64,000 nucleotides of DNA from Coturnix japonica. Its lineage: Eukaryota; Chordata; Aves; Galliformes; Phasianidae. Within the stretch, counting starts at the first letter, position 1. Every line of letters begins with the position of its first letter. Position numbers and translations under genes: made by a program. The DNA is taken from assembly GCF_001577835.2 (NCBI RefSeq), contig NC_029532.1, positions 1,488,001-1,552,000 on the forward strand, read 5' to 3'. The notes beneath the pieces were generated by a model that saw only the letters and a list, made by a program, of their open reading frames with translations, made no database searches and was not told where the DNA came from. This document shows positions 12,201 through 24,379 of the stretch, piece after piece.

Positions 12201-15200
12201 GCCCCACAGGAAGGGCTGCGCCTTCACCATAACTCCAAGCAGCTGTAGATGGGGGCAACCCCCCAACCCCATGCTCAGGACCCGCAATACCCCATAAGGG
12301 ATATCACAGAGGGGCTGGAGACGCTCAAGGCCAAGCATAGAGCAAGGGCAGACAACCCAAACAGTGCCCCCCACCCCACAAAGTACAGACACCCACCACG
12401 GTGCTTAGAAAGCTCCTGCACCCTTTGAAGCCTGGCTGCCCCCACATCCCCCCCACCCTCGCCTGACTTCAGCACGATGGAATCTGGAGGTGCCGGAGGG
12501 ACTCCCACGGCCTGAGTCACCAGGTGCTGGCACAGCACCCAAAAGCCAGCCCTGTGCCACCCACACTGCTTGGCACCAGCATGGCACATTGCTGCATGAG
12601 CACCCTGCACCATGAGCACCCCATGGGTATCCAGCCCCATGCAGCACCCTGCACAACTCCAGACCCTATCTGAGCCTCCTCCGCAACAAAGTTCGTTGCA
12701 AAGCATCAAGCATTTTGGGGAGAGATTGCCAGCAAAAGGACGGCTTTTCCCAGAGCTGCATTGAGCACAGGGGGCCTCCAGTTTGAATTCTGCTCAACTT
12801 CGCCCTGGATGTGTCACGGGGGAAGAGCTGAGGCTGCCAGCAATGGGTTGATCCGTCTCCTCGGTGCATTGGAAGGAGGAACCAAGGATGCACCTCCAAC
12901 AGCAAGGAGCAAGGAGAGAAATTCCTCACCCAACTTTTGGCCTTTCCTCCTGGCATCAGCCCAGTGTTGCAGCCGTACTGTGCCTGTGTTCGTGGGGCAG
13001 TTCTGCAGTGCACGGCTATGGAATAGTGTTATTTTGGCTGCAGCTCTGGGCGGCGACGTTGACAGCTGAGATTTAGAGGGACGTTTTGAGGTTTCATTTC
13101 CTTTCAGTTCATGGGAAAAAAAGCGTCTCTTCTACCCCCCCCCCCCTTACACAGCCGTCCAGACGGCTTAGTCACTCATTCTTCTCCGATTAACAGCGGG
13201 GCCAATTAAGATGTCTTAAGCAAATGGGAAAGCAAAAGTCAATTACTTGCAGATAGCGAAACAAAAGGCTCTCAGTGAGGCCGCCAACAGAGCTGCATCT
13301 CCTCCAGATGGGGTGCACTGAGGGGGGACCAGAGGGTGCTGGGGTCTATGGGGTCTTAATCACAGAGGGGTCACGGTTTAGCCACATTGCAGAGCATCCC
13401 AGAGCTCAGTGCATGGACTGACCCTAAAAGAGCTGCCTGCTGCCATCACCTGCACAGCTCCCCCATACCCTCCCTTCCAGCACTTCACATTTACCCTTTG
13501 AGTTTTGTTTCAACACCTGCACTGTAGGTCCTCTCCCTCCTTACCCTGAGCAAAAGGGATGGGAGGGGAAGGGCTGAGTGCAGTGCCAGCCCCATGGTCA
13601 AGGCACCAGTGCGTGGCCAGAGTCCGCGTGCCTCATTCCCTTGGAAATCATGTGAAAATGAGAGTGACACCATAAATAGCCGTGGCTGCAGAGTCAGTGG
13701 GGCCAGCAGAGGGGAGGTCAGATCTGACTGCAGCAACAGCAGGATGGCAGCAGGGACAGAGTGAGGATGGAGCCACTAGGCAGGTCCTGGCCCCACAGCC
13801 AGCTGGGCACAGCCAGTGTTCCCTGTGCTGGGTGTGGGGCCTGTATTAGGGATGCTCCAGGTTTGCTCAGCTCCAACCCCTGGGAGCAATGAGGAAGGAG
13901 CAGTGTGCTGTGCCTGAGCCCCAAAGATTCGTGGGGTCCCCCAGCAGTCCCAGATGGAGCAGACAGAGGGACGCAGCCGTTACCCCCACACATATGGGCT
14001 GACACATCTGAGCAGGAACGCTGCCCCAACCTCTCCCTCAGCCCACATCCCGTTTCGTAAGCCCATAGCCCTACACCCTGTGCCAGATGCATCCTCCAAG
14101 GATCACGTCCTCCCCCCTTTCTCACTAGTGAACCACATCGGGGTTTGCCCTGGAAATCCCAGCTCTCCCCCCCCCCCCGCCCCCCGCGTCTTTGCTTTGC
14201 ACAAGGAAGAAAGTGGAGCAGGGGGCACCCAAGCAAAGCCTCATTGAAGGGCAGGAATTTTCCTCCCGGCGCAGGGTAAAAAAAGAAATAATAATTAAAA
14301 AATAAAGGATAAAAAGGCCCATTGAGTCAGCCTTGGGCTGGCGGAGCCCACAGTGCCTGAGTCAGCAGCAGGCTGAGGAAAGCCCCAGCACTGTGCTACT
14401 GCCTGCATGGCCCTGCACTGTCCCCATAAGGGTGCAGTGCATGACGGGGATGGGGGGCACAACCAGGGATGGTGCCCAGCACAGATGGGGTGCATGGTGT
14501 GTTGGATCTTAACCCAGCATCACCCCATGAGTCCTCAGCAACCGCTGCTTCTGTTGGGGGTGGGCTGGGGACAGCATGTGGACATTGAGCCCCACTGCTG
14601 CATCACTGCACTGCCCTGATGGAGCTGGGCATGGGGCAACATGGGTTGGTGGCTCAAATGAGCTTTGGAGAGCTGGGCCAGGTGTACCAGCAGCACAAGG
14701 GCACCTCACCTCCCTGCTGCAATAATCCAGCGCCAGGAACCAGGCTAATCCCCATCCTGCAGGTCAGAGCTTTGGGAATTCCAATCTCAATCTCCATCCA
14801 GAAAACACACACTGATGCTCATAAGCCTGACACAACCCCAGCCCAGCACCCCCTGCCCTGCTCCATCCCTGTGCCCTCATCTCTGGGGCACCCAGCCAGC
14901 CTGAATACCCCCCTAGCTGCCCCCCTCTGCCCCATGGCATTATCAGGATTTAGATTAAGTTTATCCGGAGCTGCTGGGGAACAAACAGAGGGTGGAGGCA
15001 GCTGGCAGGGCTTGCCCCGGCTCTTTGTTCGCTCTATCAATGGGCTGCACCCAGCAGCCCCGGTCCGATAACCCTGGGAGGATGGCATCACTGACCCTCA
15101 AACCATCCAGGGAGTTCGGGGTTAAGTCGTATCTTAAAGGAAAAAGAAAAGAAAAAATGAAAAAAAATATGAAAGAGAGACAAATCAGCCCAGGTGGTTT

Positions 15201-18200
15201 AAGTGGGACAGCAGTGCTATTGTGTTCCCAGCAGTGACCTCAGCCTGGACTCACTGCTCTGAAGGGCGAGAGGGACGGGGCAGGGAAACCAGGCAGAAAC
15301 CAGCAGGGCTCAGCAGGGAGCTGGTTTGGGTTCTGCCAACAGAACAGTCACCCAACAGCCACCCAAATGGGTTACAATGCATGGGGGTACGGCAGTGCAT
15401 CCCTTCAGCCCTCTGGTGTCCCCATGGGGCTGTGCCCCCTCCCAGTGCCGCTCCCAATGGGTGGTTTCCCAGCGGTGCTCTGAGCCCAAAGCAAATAAAC
15501 CTGTGCAGGGCAGAGCAGGAGGAGCTCATGAAATCCACGGGGGAGAAAAGCAAAACAGCAAGCAAAGCACGGCCCTGTGGCTTGGGAACTGCTGGGGTGG
15601 GTGGCTGCCTGCCTCCTGCTGCTGCCCAGGGACTGTGTGAGCTGGAGCTGCACAGAAGGAATGTGCATGTGAATATCAAACAGCATTCGGGGCCTCTGTG
15701 GGGATGGGGAAGGATGACGGAGCCCAACCCCAGCTCTACACAGCACAGCCAAACCCCAACCCTACAGCTGAGAGCCCATTGCCCCCTGAGCAGCTCCAGG
15801 CTGTGCCCACCACACTGTGGTCACCCACGTTGTGTCTGGTGGCACTTGGGAGCCATGTGTCTGGATCCATGGGGACAAGTGAGTCCTGGGGTCTGCAGGG
15901 ATCCTGTTCCTCTCGTGCTCCTGGTGCTGCAGGAGGAGGATGGTCCCAGGGGGTACATGAAGCAGGTGGCCCCTCCTGCCCACCAACCCCCCATTCCCAG
16001 CCCCAAGGAGAAGAGCTAGAGCTGGCACACTCCCAGTGCCAGCGGGAAACCCAATCCAGCACCGGGGGAGGAGACCAAACAAAGACTTTTATGTACGTCA
16101 AAGGAAAAGGGAAAAAAAAAGAAAAAGAGGTATTTGAACAAAACAGCCCTGAGTCTGTTCTCAGCTCTGCCCCTGCTGCTGCTGGAGGGTTTCCTGTTCC
16201 CTGATGGGGACACCCCACAATAGGGCTGGAGCACCCACACAGCTGAGCACCCAGGGGAGATCCCGGCTATGGGGCACAAGGATGGGTACTGCCACTGTGC
16301 TCTGCCACCATGCACTGCGTGCCACTGCCTTCTCCCTTTACAAAGGGGAAAAGGTGGAGCTTTGCTCCTTCCTCCTGCTCTGTCCTTGAGCAGCTCTGCA
16401 GGAAATCTGCTGGCTGTCAGCAGCCGTGCTCTGGCCTTTCCTCCCGTTGGCTCTTCCCATAGGGCAGCACAGGGACATCCAGGTGTGGGGAGAGCTGGGC
16501 AGATGTGAGGCAATGAGGTTCCCCCCACCCTGGGCACTGGTTGGGTCTTGGGATGCTGTAGGGGATGGGAATGGAAGGAGGTCCCTATGTAGAGCCATGG
16601 CTGGGACCTCTGGGGACAGGAGGGAGGCAGAGGTTTGGGAAGTGCCAAAACTTGGCTGTGCTTTGCTCGCTTGGGTAACACAACAGGAGCATGAGTGGCT
16701 GATGGCAGCGCTCAGGGGCTGACCTGAACACCCAAGGGGAGCTCTCAGCTGTGATCCGGCCTCAGCTCCTCCTGTTTCGGGGCAGAAGGGCTGTCAGCAC
16801 CTGGCTGCATGGGAGGGGACCCACTGGGCTCCCCTGTGCTGTGACATGTTGGCTCCAAGCACATCCCATGCTCCAACACGATGGTTGCAAGTGAGCCCCG
16901 GCATGCCAGAACCAGCCGATCCCCAGTGGTGCACAGCCCTGGCATGCCAGGGGAGTTATTTATTGAGCGATGAAAGGAGACGTGTACTTCAGGATGAGAA
17001 ACCTCCCGACCTCCCTGGATCTATAGGGAGCTCAGCACCCAACCTGCAGAGCTGATGCATCCTGGGGCTGCGATTGCTGCTGGTTGCTCAGCCCCAGCAC
17101 CTTGGCATAGTTCTGGCTGGAGATGTTCCAAAGCCATTGCAAAGTACCAAGTGTTGTGCTTAAGCAAGCCAAGGCCAAGGCACCCAGCTGCTCCCTGCCA
17201 GCCCACAGAGCTGCCGAGGCACCAAGGTTCTCTTGCAGAAGCCCATCAGATCTACATGTTGCTGGGGACATGGAGCCCTGTGGTCACCGTGTTACACCCC
17301 TTCCTGATGACATGCTGCTCCCCCCACCCTTGTGTCCCCAGTGTCACAGTGCTGGACACGCTGGTACAAGGAGAGGGGATGATGTTTGCTCCAGCCCATG
17401 AGCAGGGTGGGTGCGTGTCCCCACCCACAGAGTGCTGGAAGAGGAGGAGGAAGGCATCCAGAGGATGCTGACAAACAAGTGTGGGTGACTCAGGCTGACG
17501 GGGAGCAGTAGGAAGTCCTTCCCATCACAGCAGCCCCCCATCGTTGTGGTCCCAGAGGGGAAGATGGGAGCTGCCAAAAACTCATCCCACTGTACCCAGC
17601 CCTGCTGCCACCGCTGCTCCCTGCACAGATGCACCCAAAGCAGAAGGGCCCCCAGAGCCCTCACCTGCTCCCAGCAGCAGGGATGGATCTGGTCCCATCT
17701 CTCACCCCCTCCCCACTGCTTGCTGCACACCCAACCTGCACCATCCCCAACGCAATGGCTCTACACAGCAAAGCAGTGGGGTCCCCAGAGCCCCCATTCC
17801 TACAGCACGGCTCACACCCTTTTGCCCCCTTCCAGTTCTAGGTGCCGGCACAGCAAGCAGCAAACAGGCCATGCCAGCAGGAAAGCCCTGTGTTTCTCCC
17901 GTCAATTGCTTTGCATGCCTCACAGCAAGTCGTGCCTTGCCTGCCTGCCTGCCTGCCGCCCCTCCCAGCCCGCAGCCCTTCCACCCAGCACCCAGCCCAG
18001 CCCAAAGGTGCAGGGTGCAGACAGCAGGCGGGCTCCAGCCTCTCCTGGGGGGTCCCAGTGCAGGTATCTGCCCACCCCCAAACCTCAGAGCTGTAGCTCT
18101 GAGACCCACAGCAAGTCACCCACAGCCCCCAGGCCCCCATGCATGGGCTGAATCCCACAGTGCAACACCTTAATGCTGATGCTTGCCTTGCAGACACCCC

Positions 18201-19378
18201 CTGTGTGGCCCTGCAGAGAGGTTCCCATTGGGATCCTTTGGCTGTGCACCTCAGAATCAAGAGAGGGACACGGTTTGGTGCCATGGGACATGCTTTGGGG
18301 TACAACACACTGGAAGCCCCAAGCCCACAGTCCCAAAGCCGTGCAATGCACACACAGCTCATTGCAGGCTCAGCTTCAAAGCTTACAAACCTGCTGGCGT
18401 CCTGCTGCTCCACATACCACGTAAGCATTCCTGCGAGCCGGCCGCGGGGCCTGGCAGGCGGGGTGGGCTCTGCTCCCCACTTTGGGGCCATCACACAGTG
18501 AAATATGGGGACACAGAGGGAGAGATACATCCCTGCTGCTGCCTGGCACTGCATGGGGACCCTGTGGTCACGCTTCTGAGTGGGGTGCAGCACGTGGGGT
18601 GCTCTGCATGGGGAGAGGTTTGGGAGCAAATGGGTTGGAGGTTGAGCTGAAGTGATGGATGAGAGCCCTGGCTGGAGCATGGCAGAGGGGTGGGAGGGTG
18701 ACCCTGTTTTGGGGGTCACACACAGCCCCGCAGGCAGCCCCACACAAAACCACGTTTGTCGGGGCTCTGGTATCATCCATCTGCACAGCTGTAGGGTCTC
18801 TCAATGACCCCATTGTCACCCTCCTGCTCCCGGCTGCCCTAAAGCCCCTGAGGAACCCCCTGACCACAACAGGGAGCAGAAAGTTTCTCTGCCCCCCCCC
18901 CCCCCTTACTCCCCAGTACCGGTAAGGAGTAAAAAGTTTCTTTCGGGATCCCAACCATCGGCAAAACCCCTCTTAGAATCGCTCTGCCAGCATCCCGTCC
19001 TTCCCACCCAGCGGGGCCAACACAAACACCGAGCACAACTGCGCCTTTCAGCCGGGAGGAGGGGGAGCCCCCAACCCTCACGCCCACCCCAAAGGGCAGG
19101 GGAGGGGCAGAACGAGGGGATAGCTTGGGGGGGAGAGGGGGGAGGCAGGGGGAAATGGTAGATGCGTAAATAGGAATAAATGGACAGAAATGAGAAAAGT
19201 TGGAGAGAAGTTTTTTGGAGGGGGTGGGGAGGGCTGAGGGTGGCAACATGCGGGGTGCCCCTAACACACCTCCGGGGGGGGGGGGTCCTCCCCTTCCCTT
19301 TACTCCCTCCCCGCGTTTCTCACCTGCGATGTGCTGCCGGCGACCCTCGTCCAGGTGAGTGGAGAGCACATCGCCCAT
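3290..19378 (-). CDS. NIBAN2: NIBAN2 (FAM129B), PH-domain signalling/adhesion protein
   Basis: Complete, 877 aa. Coding exons in transcript order: 19378-19324, 11749-11619, 9938-9810, 9507-9402, 9147-8980, 7259-7144, 7067-6963, 6323-6161, 5907-5720, 5555-5400, 5273-5157, 4902-4795, 4702-4591, 4269-3290. All junctions are GT/AG and the summed length (2634) is divisible by three. The N-terminus MGDVLSTHL is as in human, with Gly2 and Ser6 fitting an N-myristoylation signal. A PH domain spans roughly residues 65-190, followed by the alpha-helical Niban core. The last exon encodes a disordered Pro/Ser tail with RRRAKQVVSV and a C-terminal LQTEF. In mammals the tail is phosphorylated downstream of ERK and the protein acts at adherens junctions and in anti-apoptotic signalling. 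The tail is much longer than in human (746 aa total) because of a tandem repeat at 3421-3790. Confidence 0.96.
3421..3790 (-). repeat. NIBAN2: 60-bp coding tandem repeat in NIBAN2 tail
   Basis: The four blocks 3421-3480, 3481-3540, 3541-3600 and 3601-3660 line up at an exact 60-base period. Each contains a core like 'tcagctctgggt.cagg.gatg'. They are followed by shorter 45-base related units to about 3790. Translated on the minus strand, the units carry the core PASPxPRAxxPPxDK or a variant, about 20 residues each. The reading frame is intact throughout, so this is expressed protein repeat rather than intronic satellite. Confidence 0.85.
4300..4480. repeat. short degenerate tandem repeat in NIBAN2 intron 13
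   Basis: Units of roughly 45-55 bases built on 'gcatggggtcacc...ttcct.ctacag.cctcag' recur three to four times just upstream of the last NIBAN2 exon (transcript sense). Confidence 0.5.
6485..6525. repeat. (CTCC)n/(CTTCC)n simple repeat
   Basis: Pyrimidine-only run of CCCTCCCT and CCTTCC units in NIBAN2 intron 7. Confidence 0.8.
7260..8979. other. NIBAN2 intron 5
   Basis: No exon was found. The intron contains a purine-only run (A15 followed by GAAAAGAAAGAAAG, about 8185-8222) and an AT-rich island at about 8722-8790 that may be a conserved element. Confidence 0.6.
8185..8222. repeat. A-rich polypurine tract
   Basis: About 37 consecutive purines, poly(A) grading into GAAA units, inside NIBAN2 intron 5. 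Confidence 0.8.
9939..11618. other. NIBAN2 intron 2
   Basis: No exon was recognised. It holds a three-copy 11-base repeat (cctacttggtc-type units, about 10741-10780). Confidence 0.6.
11750..19323. other. NIBAN2 intron 1 (7.6 kb)
   Basis: Bounded by the exon 1 donor (GTGAGAAA, minus strand, at 19323) and the exon 2 acceptor at 11750. No additional exon with conserved protein content was found on either strand. Contents seen: AT-rich, homeobox/AP-1-like islands at about 13150-13290 and 13620-13690; A-rich runs at 14279-14312, 15135-15180 and 16100-16140; a (TGCC)n run at 17938-17957; and poly-C runs at 13135-13147 and 18891-18905. Confidence 0.6.
17938..17957. repeat. (TGCC)n microsatellite
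   Basis: Five tandem TGCC-type units within NIBAN2 intron 1. Confidence 0.75.
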
Positions 19379-19800
19379 GGCGCCGGGCCGGGGGGTGGGG
19401 TGGGGATGGGGGGGCTCAGTGGGGCAGTTCGGTGTTCAGGAGCAGCTCAGCCCCATGGTGCGGTCCCGGCTCTGACGGTCGCGGCGCTGCGGAGCCGCCC
19501 CCGGACACTCCCTCTGCTCCGCTCCCGGCCGCACCCGCTGCCCCCAACACCCCCCAACTCCGCCTTCGTGTGATGGGATGGGATGGGACGGGATGGAGGA
19601 GGGTTGAGGAAGAGGAAGGTTGAGAAGGGAGCGCTGCTCGGTGCTGGGGGGGGCACAAACTCGCTTTTAATCCCCAAATAGCACCTCTGTGCCGCTCCTC
19701 CCCCCAGCCCCCCCCCATCAGCTCTGCAGGCTCCGTGCCAGCTCCTGCGGCTCCTGGCGCCAGGCAAACCAGCTCTTGGCAGCGTTCTCCGCTCTGACAT
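19379..19800 (-). promoter_or_regulatory. NIBAN2: NIBAN2 CpG-rich promoter and 5' UTR region
   Basis: The bases just upstream of the NIBAN2 ATG (minus strand) are rich in G/C and CpG (for example around 19478-19535). They contain GC-box-like and G-run sequences and a short GGGAT tandem near 19570-19600. No TATA box was seen. A CpG-island promoter is inferred; the exact start site is not determined. Confidence 0.45.
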
Positions 19801-22365
19801 TGCTTCAGAGGGCGATTGCAACACGAACTCTACCTGCTCGCCCACACCCAGCTCGGCGTGGAGCTCAGCATGAGCGAAGTGGGGGGGGGAAGAGCCTCCA
19901 TGCAGAGCATGCATGGCTCCAAAACGCTTTGCAGACCAGGAAGGTGTCAACAGCAGCACCCAAAACAAAGCAAACATCAAAGCGGGGCTTCTAGGATGGG
20001 TTACGCTCCACCAGCCCAGCAAAACCCCACTGCACACCTTAGTGGGGCTGGGCAGTGCTGTGCCCCGGGCACAGGCTGCTGTACAGCATAGAGGGAACGA
20101 AGCAGCCGGAGGAAGCGATGCGGAGCTCCTCCTTCCAACGCCTTCATGGAGCAGGAGGAGGAAGGAGCAGCGCTGGGTTCCCCGCAGCCGTGGGACAGTG
20201 TGCGTGGACCCCACGGCTCTGGGTGAAGTTGTGTGTGCGGAGGAAGAGGAGGAGGCTGAAGTGTATTACTCGGGCTGTTCCCTGCTTGTTTACCCAGGAG
20301 GTGGCTGTGTGCTGTGCATCCTGTTTACTCGGCCCGAAATAGCAGCTCTGGGCTGACCACGGGCTGTGCAGGACAGGAGGATGCTCATGGCCGTGCCAAC
20401 AGCATAGACCCACATGGCACCTGCTGTTTGCATGGGCACCTGGGGAGCAAAGCCTCACTTCTTTCCCTTTTAAACTCCCCTTAAGGGCACTTTGCCCTCA
20501 CTAACATGCTTGCTTTCAACTGCTTTCCTTGGCCATATTGAAATCCCATGGGGGATGCAGCGTGCAATAGATGTAACTCTGTCGGAGCACACAACGTCCT
20601 GCCCCATAGACCAAAAAAGTGGGATGAAGCACTTGTTTTTGAGCAATCAATGCAGGTAAGCACTGCAGCGCTGCACACTGAGCCTTTACCTGTCTCCTTC
20701 ACCCGGCTGGTGTGTTTCTTAAATAGGAAAAAGCCCTTTAATTGTAAGGTGGGAAATAGAAAGCGGTGGTGTTGATTTGCAGACAGGAAGGCTGTGTTTG
20801 CTGCCTGCAGAAATAGAGCATCAACGGAGCCTGGAGGCCTCAGCTCAGACACAAAGGGCATTTCTGTGTCCCGACAGACACCCAAGAACAAGCCCAGCCC
20901 TGTGGCCCCATAGGGGACAACAGTGGCAGGGACACGTTCAGCTGCAGAGCCTTTGGGGCTTGAAATGAAGGAACTTCAGCTGGAAGCCTTTTGTGATCAC
21001 AGGAAGCGTCTGGAGGCTCAAAGCTCGGCAGCGACATCACTTGAAACCCTGCTCAGAGCTTTCCTGTCTGCAGAGGAAATCGTCCCTGCACGCATTTCTG
21101 GTCCGGGCTTCCTCTGCTCCTCTGGTCCCATTGGTGCCTGAGGAGGAAAGGATGGGGAGAGCTGCCCAGCTCAGTGGGGAGCAATGGGAGCAGCCAAGCA
21201 CTGAGTTCCAGCCTATGATGGGTGAGAGGTCCAGACACAGCCCAGATACCTGCCCAGCCTGTCCTCAACCTGCTCCCAATGGATCCCCACTGTGCTTTAC
21301 TGCTATCCCCAATCTATGCACAACTTAACCTCAGCCCAATCCCCAACCTATTCCCAACCTGTCCCCAGGGCTTGCAGCCTATTCCCATTGAGCTCCAGGG
21401 GATGGTGATTGTGTCCAGCCCCACTGTGTGCCAGGGATGCTCCAGACTCTGTACTGGGCACTTTTGGGGTCCTGGGGGAGCTGAGTGATGGATGATGCAC
21501 ACAACCCCCAGTCCCATGTTGTCCCCTTTCTCCCCCCGACCCCCCTTTCTTTCCACTTAGAGCCATTTTTAAAATGGCACCATGCTAGAGCCTAATCATC
21601 GCAGCTAATTACATCTCACTAAACAGATGTAAATAATGCTTATCTGTCTGGAGCTGCCTAAATTATCAGGCAGGATATTGGACAGGCTGGCTTGGGAATG
21701 AAGGATTTCCCTCCAAGTACAGCCTGGGAGATGAACACACTCCAGTGCCATGCAGCTGCTGGGACCACACAGTCACCACCAGCATTGAGTCCCAAAGCCA
21801 GCAGAGCCCTCAACACATGGGGACAAACCCCTCTATGTCCTCCCCTTGTGTTCCCTGCAGCCTGCGGGACTGGCATTGCAATCCACGTGCTGAGTTATTG
21901 CAGTCATTACACGCAGGGGTGCATTGCAGGGTGAGGTTGTCAGCGCAGCAAAGATTGATTTCTCGTTCTCTGACATGAGAAGCAAACGTTGTGTTTTTTT
22001 CCTCTTCCTCCCAGCCCGTGTGCTGTGGGGGCTGCTCACTGTACAGCAACTGGCCTTGGTGTGATAATTAACAGCCGTGTAATTGCTGCAATACAACTTC
22101 TCTGTGTTGATAAGGCCGCAGGGAGCTCTGCCCAGCTGCGTCCCTGGCTGTGGGGACAGGTCCCGTGGGCTGGGGCACCCCACGTCCCTCTGGCCTCAGC
22201 AGGATTTATGGGGCTGGAGCAGCACACTGAGATAACGCTGAGATTAAAGTGTGCTGAATCAGGGCTGCTGAGCCTCCGGCTTGAGCTGACTCAGGGCTGG
22301 AGCCTGGGCAGGACTGAGGCCCCCCAGCTGCTGCTGCAGGTTGGGCACAGAGCCCTATGTGACAG
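19801..22365. other. intergenic DNA upstream of NIBAN2
   Basis: No gene was supported. The open frames in this stretch lack recognisable domains and splice context. An AT-rich island at 21560-21670 carries TAATTA, CAGATG and TTATCT/TTATCA sites and looks like a possible regulatory element. Confidence 0.5.
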
Positions 22366-22740
22366 CATGATGCATGAGTGTGGGCATGAGGCATGGGCAC
22401 AGGGCATGGGGCAGAGGATGTAGGATGAGGAGATGGGTACCGGTGTGGCACCAACATGGTGTTGGGTGTGGGAGTGGGCACTGCAATGGATATGGGTTCA
22501 GGGCATGGGGATGGGGCAATGGGCACAGGGCATGGGGACGGGGTATGGAGATGGTATGGGGATACAGTGTGGAGACAGCACTAGGTATGGTCACAGGGTG
22601 TGAGGACAAAGCATGGGGACAGAGCATGGGACATGGGCACAGGACATGGGTACTGTCAGGGGGCATGGGCACCAGCATGGGCATGGGGGTGGGAATGGGG
22701 CACCCCTACAGGGCATGGGACATTGGCACAGGCTACGATG
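22366..22740. repeat. degenerate 'GGGCATGGGNACAG' minisatellite, block 1
   Basis: Dozens of short units such as ggcatgggcacagggcatgggg, varying between 12 and 18 bases, run through this block. They produce only low-complexity Met/Gly/His frames. Confidence 0.85.
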
Positions 22741-23369
22741 GTTGCACAATATCCAGCTCCAAGCATGGCTTTGGCTAAATGCAAGCCCTGCAAAACACAC
22801 GGACAAGCTCCAGCGGTGCAATGGGCAGCACAAGAGCTGCGGGGTGCCCGGAGGGGGGAACAGACCCAGGTGAGAGTCTGGGGCTGGTGCTGGTGCGAGG
22901 CACTGGTGGTTAATATGGATCACCGGTCCCCTCTGCTGGTCGGCACTGGGATAACTGGTCGCCTCCAACCGAGCTTGGCAGGGGCTGGGGTAGGTGCTTT
23001 GTGGGTACGCATAGAGGAGCACACAGCCACCAGGAAGGGTGGAGAAGCAGAGTTTTAGGCAGTGTTCCATTGGTGACACTGCCATATCCAATAGATAGGA
23101 CTGATATCATAGACCTCATTCAGCCCCAAAGTCAGCACCTCCCAGGTGTTAAGGAGCGTGGCAGTGCTGGGTGCAGCACCCAGAGCCTCCTTCCCCTCCT
23201 TGCACCCATCATCATCTGCAGGACAACCCCCAGCCCCCATCACCCCATCCATGTGCCCAGGAGAGGAGGGTCCCTGAGCGCAGGGCTCCTGCCCTGTGCT
23301 GTTTCTGCTTTCAGACAGATGATGCTTGGCCTGACGGGGAGATCGACAGCGAGATGGGAAAGCCATATA

Positions 23370-23480
23370 AATACTTCGCTCATAAATAGCAGTCTGGTAT
23401 TTATAGCGGGTGGTTGGCAGCGAGTCTGGTGGCTCTGACAAACCAAACTCCAGCTTATTTTTAACGAAGTGTGGAATAGA
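23370..23480. promoter_or_regulatory. AT-rich island, candidate conserved non-coding element
   Basis: Contains TATAAATA and two ATAAATA/ATTTATA-like sites with a MEF2-type look (ctcataaatag, ggtatttatag). It sits between GC-rich flanks and belongs to no gene that I can identify. Confidence 0.3.
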
Positions 23481-23874
23481 ATGGGTCTGGATGAGGAGGA
23501 TGGATACAGACGCCCGCCCAGCCCAGGGCTGCTGCTCACCTACGGGGCAGCATCCTCCCCTCACTGCTGTCCTGCATCCTGCCCTGCAGTGACAGGAGGG
23601 GAGCATCTTTACAGCCCAGCTTCTTCTACCCAACAGCCCCTTCTGAGCCATATTTGCTGCAAACATGGTGAGAACCTGGAGCAATGATTGCTCATCAGCC
23701 CACAGCGTAGCCCCAGGCTGATGGCGAGCAGAAATAAGACCACAGGTGGATGTGTGGGCATGCAGCAGACAGCTGGCACTGTGTCCTATGTGCTCTCCTT
23801 CCCCATGCAGCCTCTGTGCTCTGCATCACAGCTCCTGCAGGTGCATCCTCCCTGCTACCACCACAGGCACCGAG

Positions 23875-24240
23875 TATGGGATGTGGGCTCCAGAATGGGA
23901 ATGGGGCATGGGAACTGTTATGGGTATGGGGCATGAGATGTGGGCTGCAGAATGGGGCATGGGACATTGGGCATGGGCACTGTCATGAATGTGATACCAT
24001 CATGGCATGGAAGGTAAGACATGGGACCTGGCACCATCATGGGTGTGGAGAACATGGCATGGGACATGGGCATCATCACAGGCATATGGGGCATAGGTGC
24101 CATCATGGACATGGGGAACATGGCACTGGACATGGGCACCATTATGGGTATAGGATATGGGACATGGGCACTGGCACCAGCATGACATGGAGCATGGGAA
24201 TGGGCACCACCACGGTCACTGTCACAGGGCATGGCAATGG
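23875..24240. repeat. degenerate 'GGGCATGGGNACAG' minisatellite, block 2
   Basis: Same motif family as the block at 22366-22740 (units such as gacatgggcaccatcatggg), separated from it by about 1.1 kb of non-repetitive DNA. Confidence 0.85.
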
Positions 24241-24379
24241 GATCCCTGCATCCCCCCACCATCAAAAAGCCCCCCCTCCCAGCACACACAGAGCCAGCAC
24301 TGGATGAGCACACAGCCTTTACTCATTGCCCATCGTGTGTGGGTGGCCGCAGGAGAAACACGAGTGTCTGCATCCCCTG

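Noticed and set aside
15222-16019. 265-codon open frame on + in NIBAN2 intron 1
   Set aside because: No recognisable domain, and it runs through simple sequence and an A-rich tract. Treated as chance.
17838-18776. 312-codon open frame on the minus strand in NIBAN2 intron 1
   Set aside because: Composition is low complexity and Cys/Pro/His-rich. There is no domain and no splice partners. Long frames are expected by chance in GC-rich DNA.
22366-24240. CRISPR-like or protein-coding Met/Gly/His repeats
   Set aside because: Units are contiguous without spacers and the DNA is vertebrate, so this is a minisatellite. The frames are by-products of ATGGG units.
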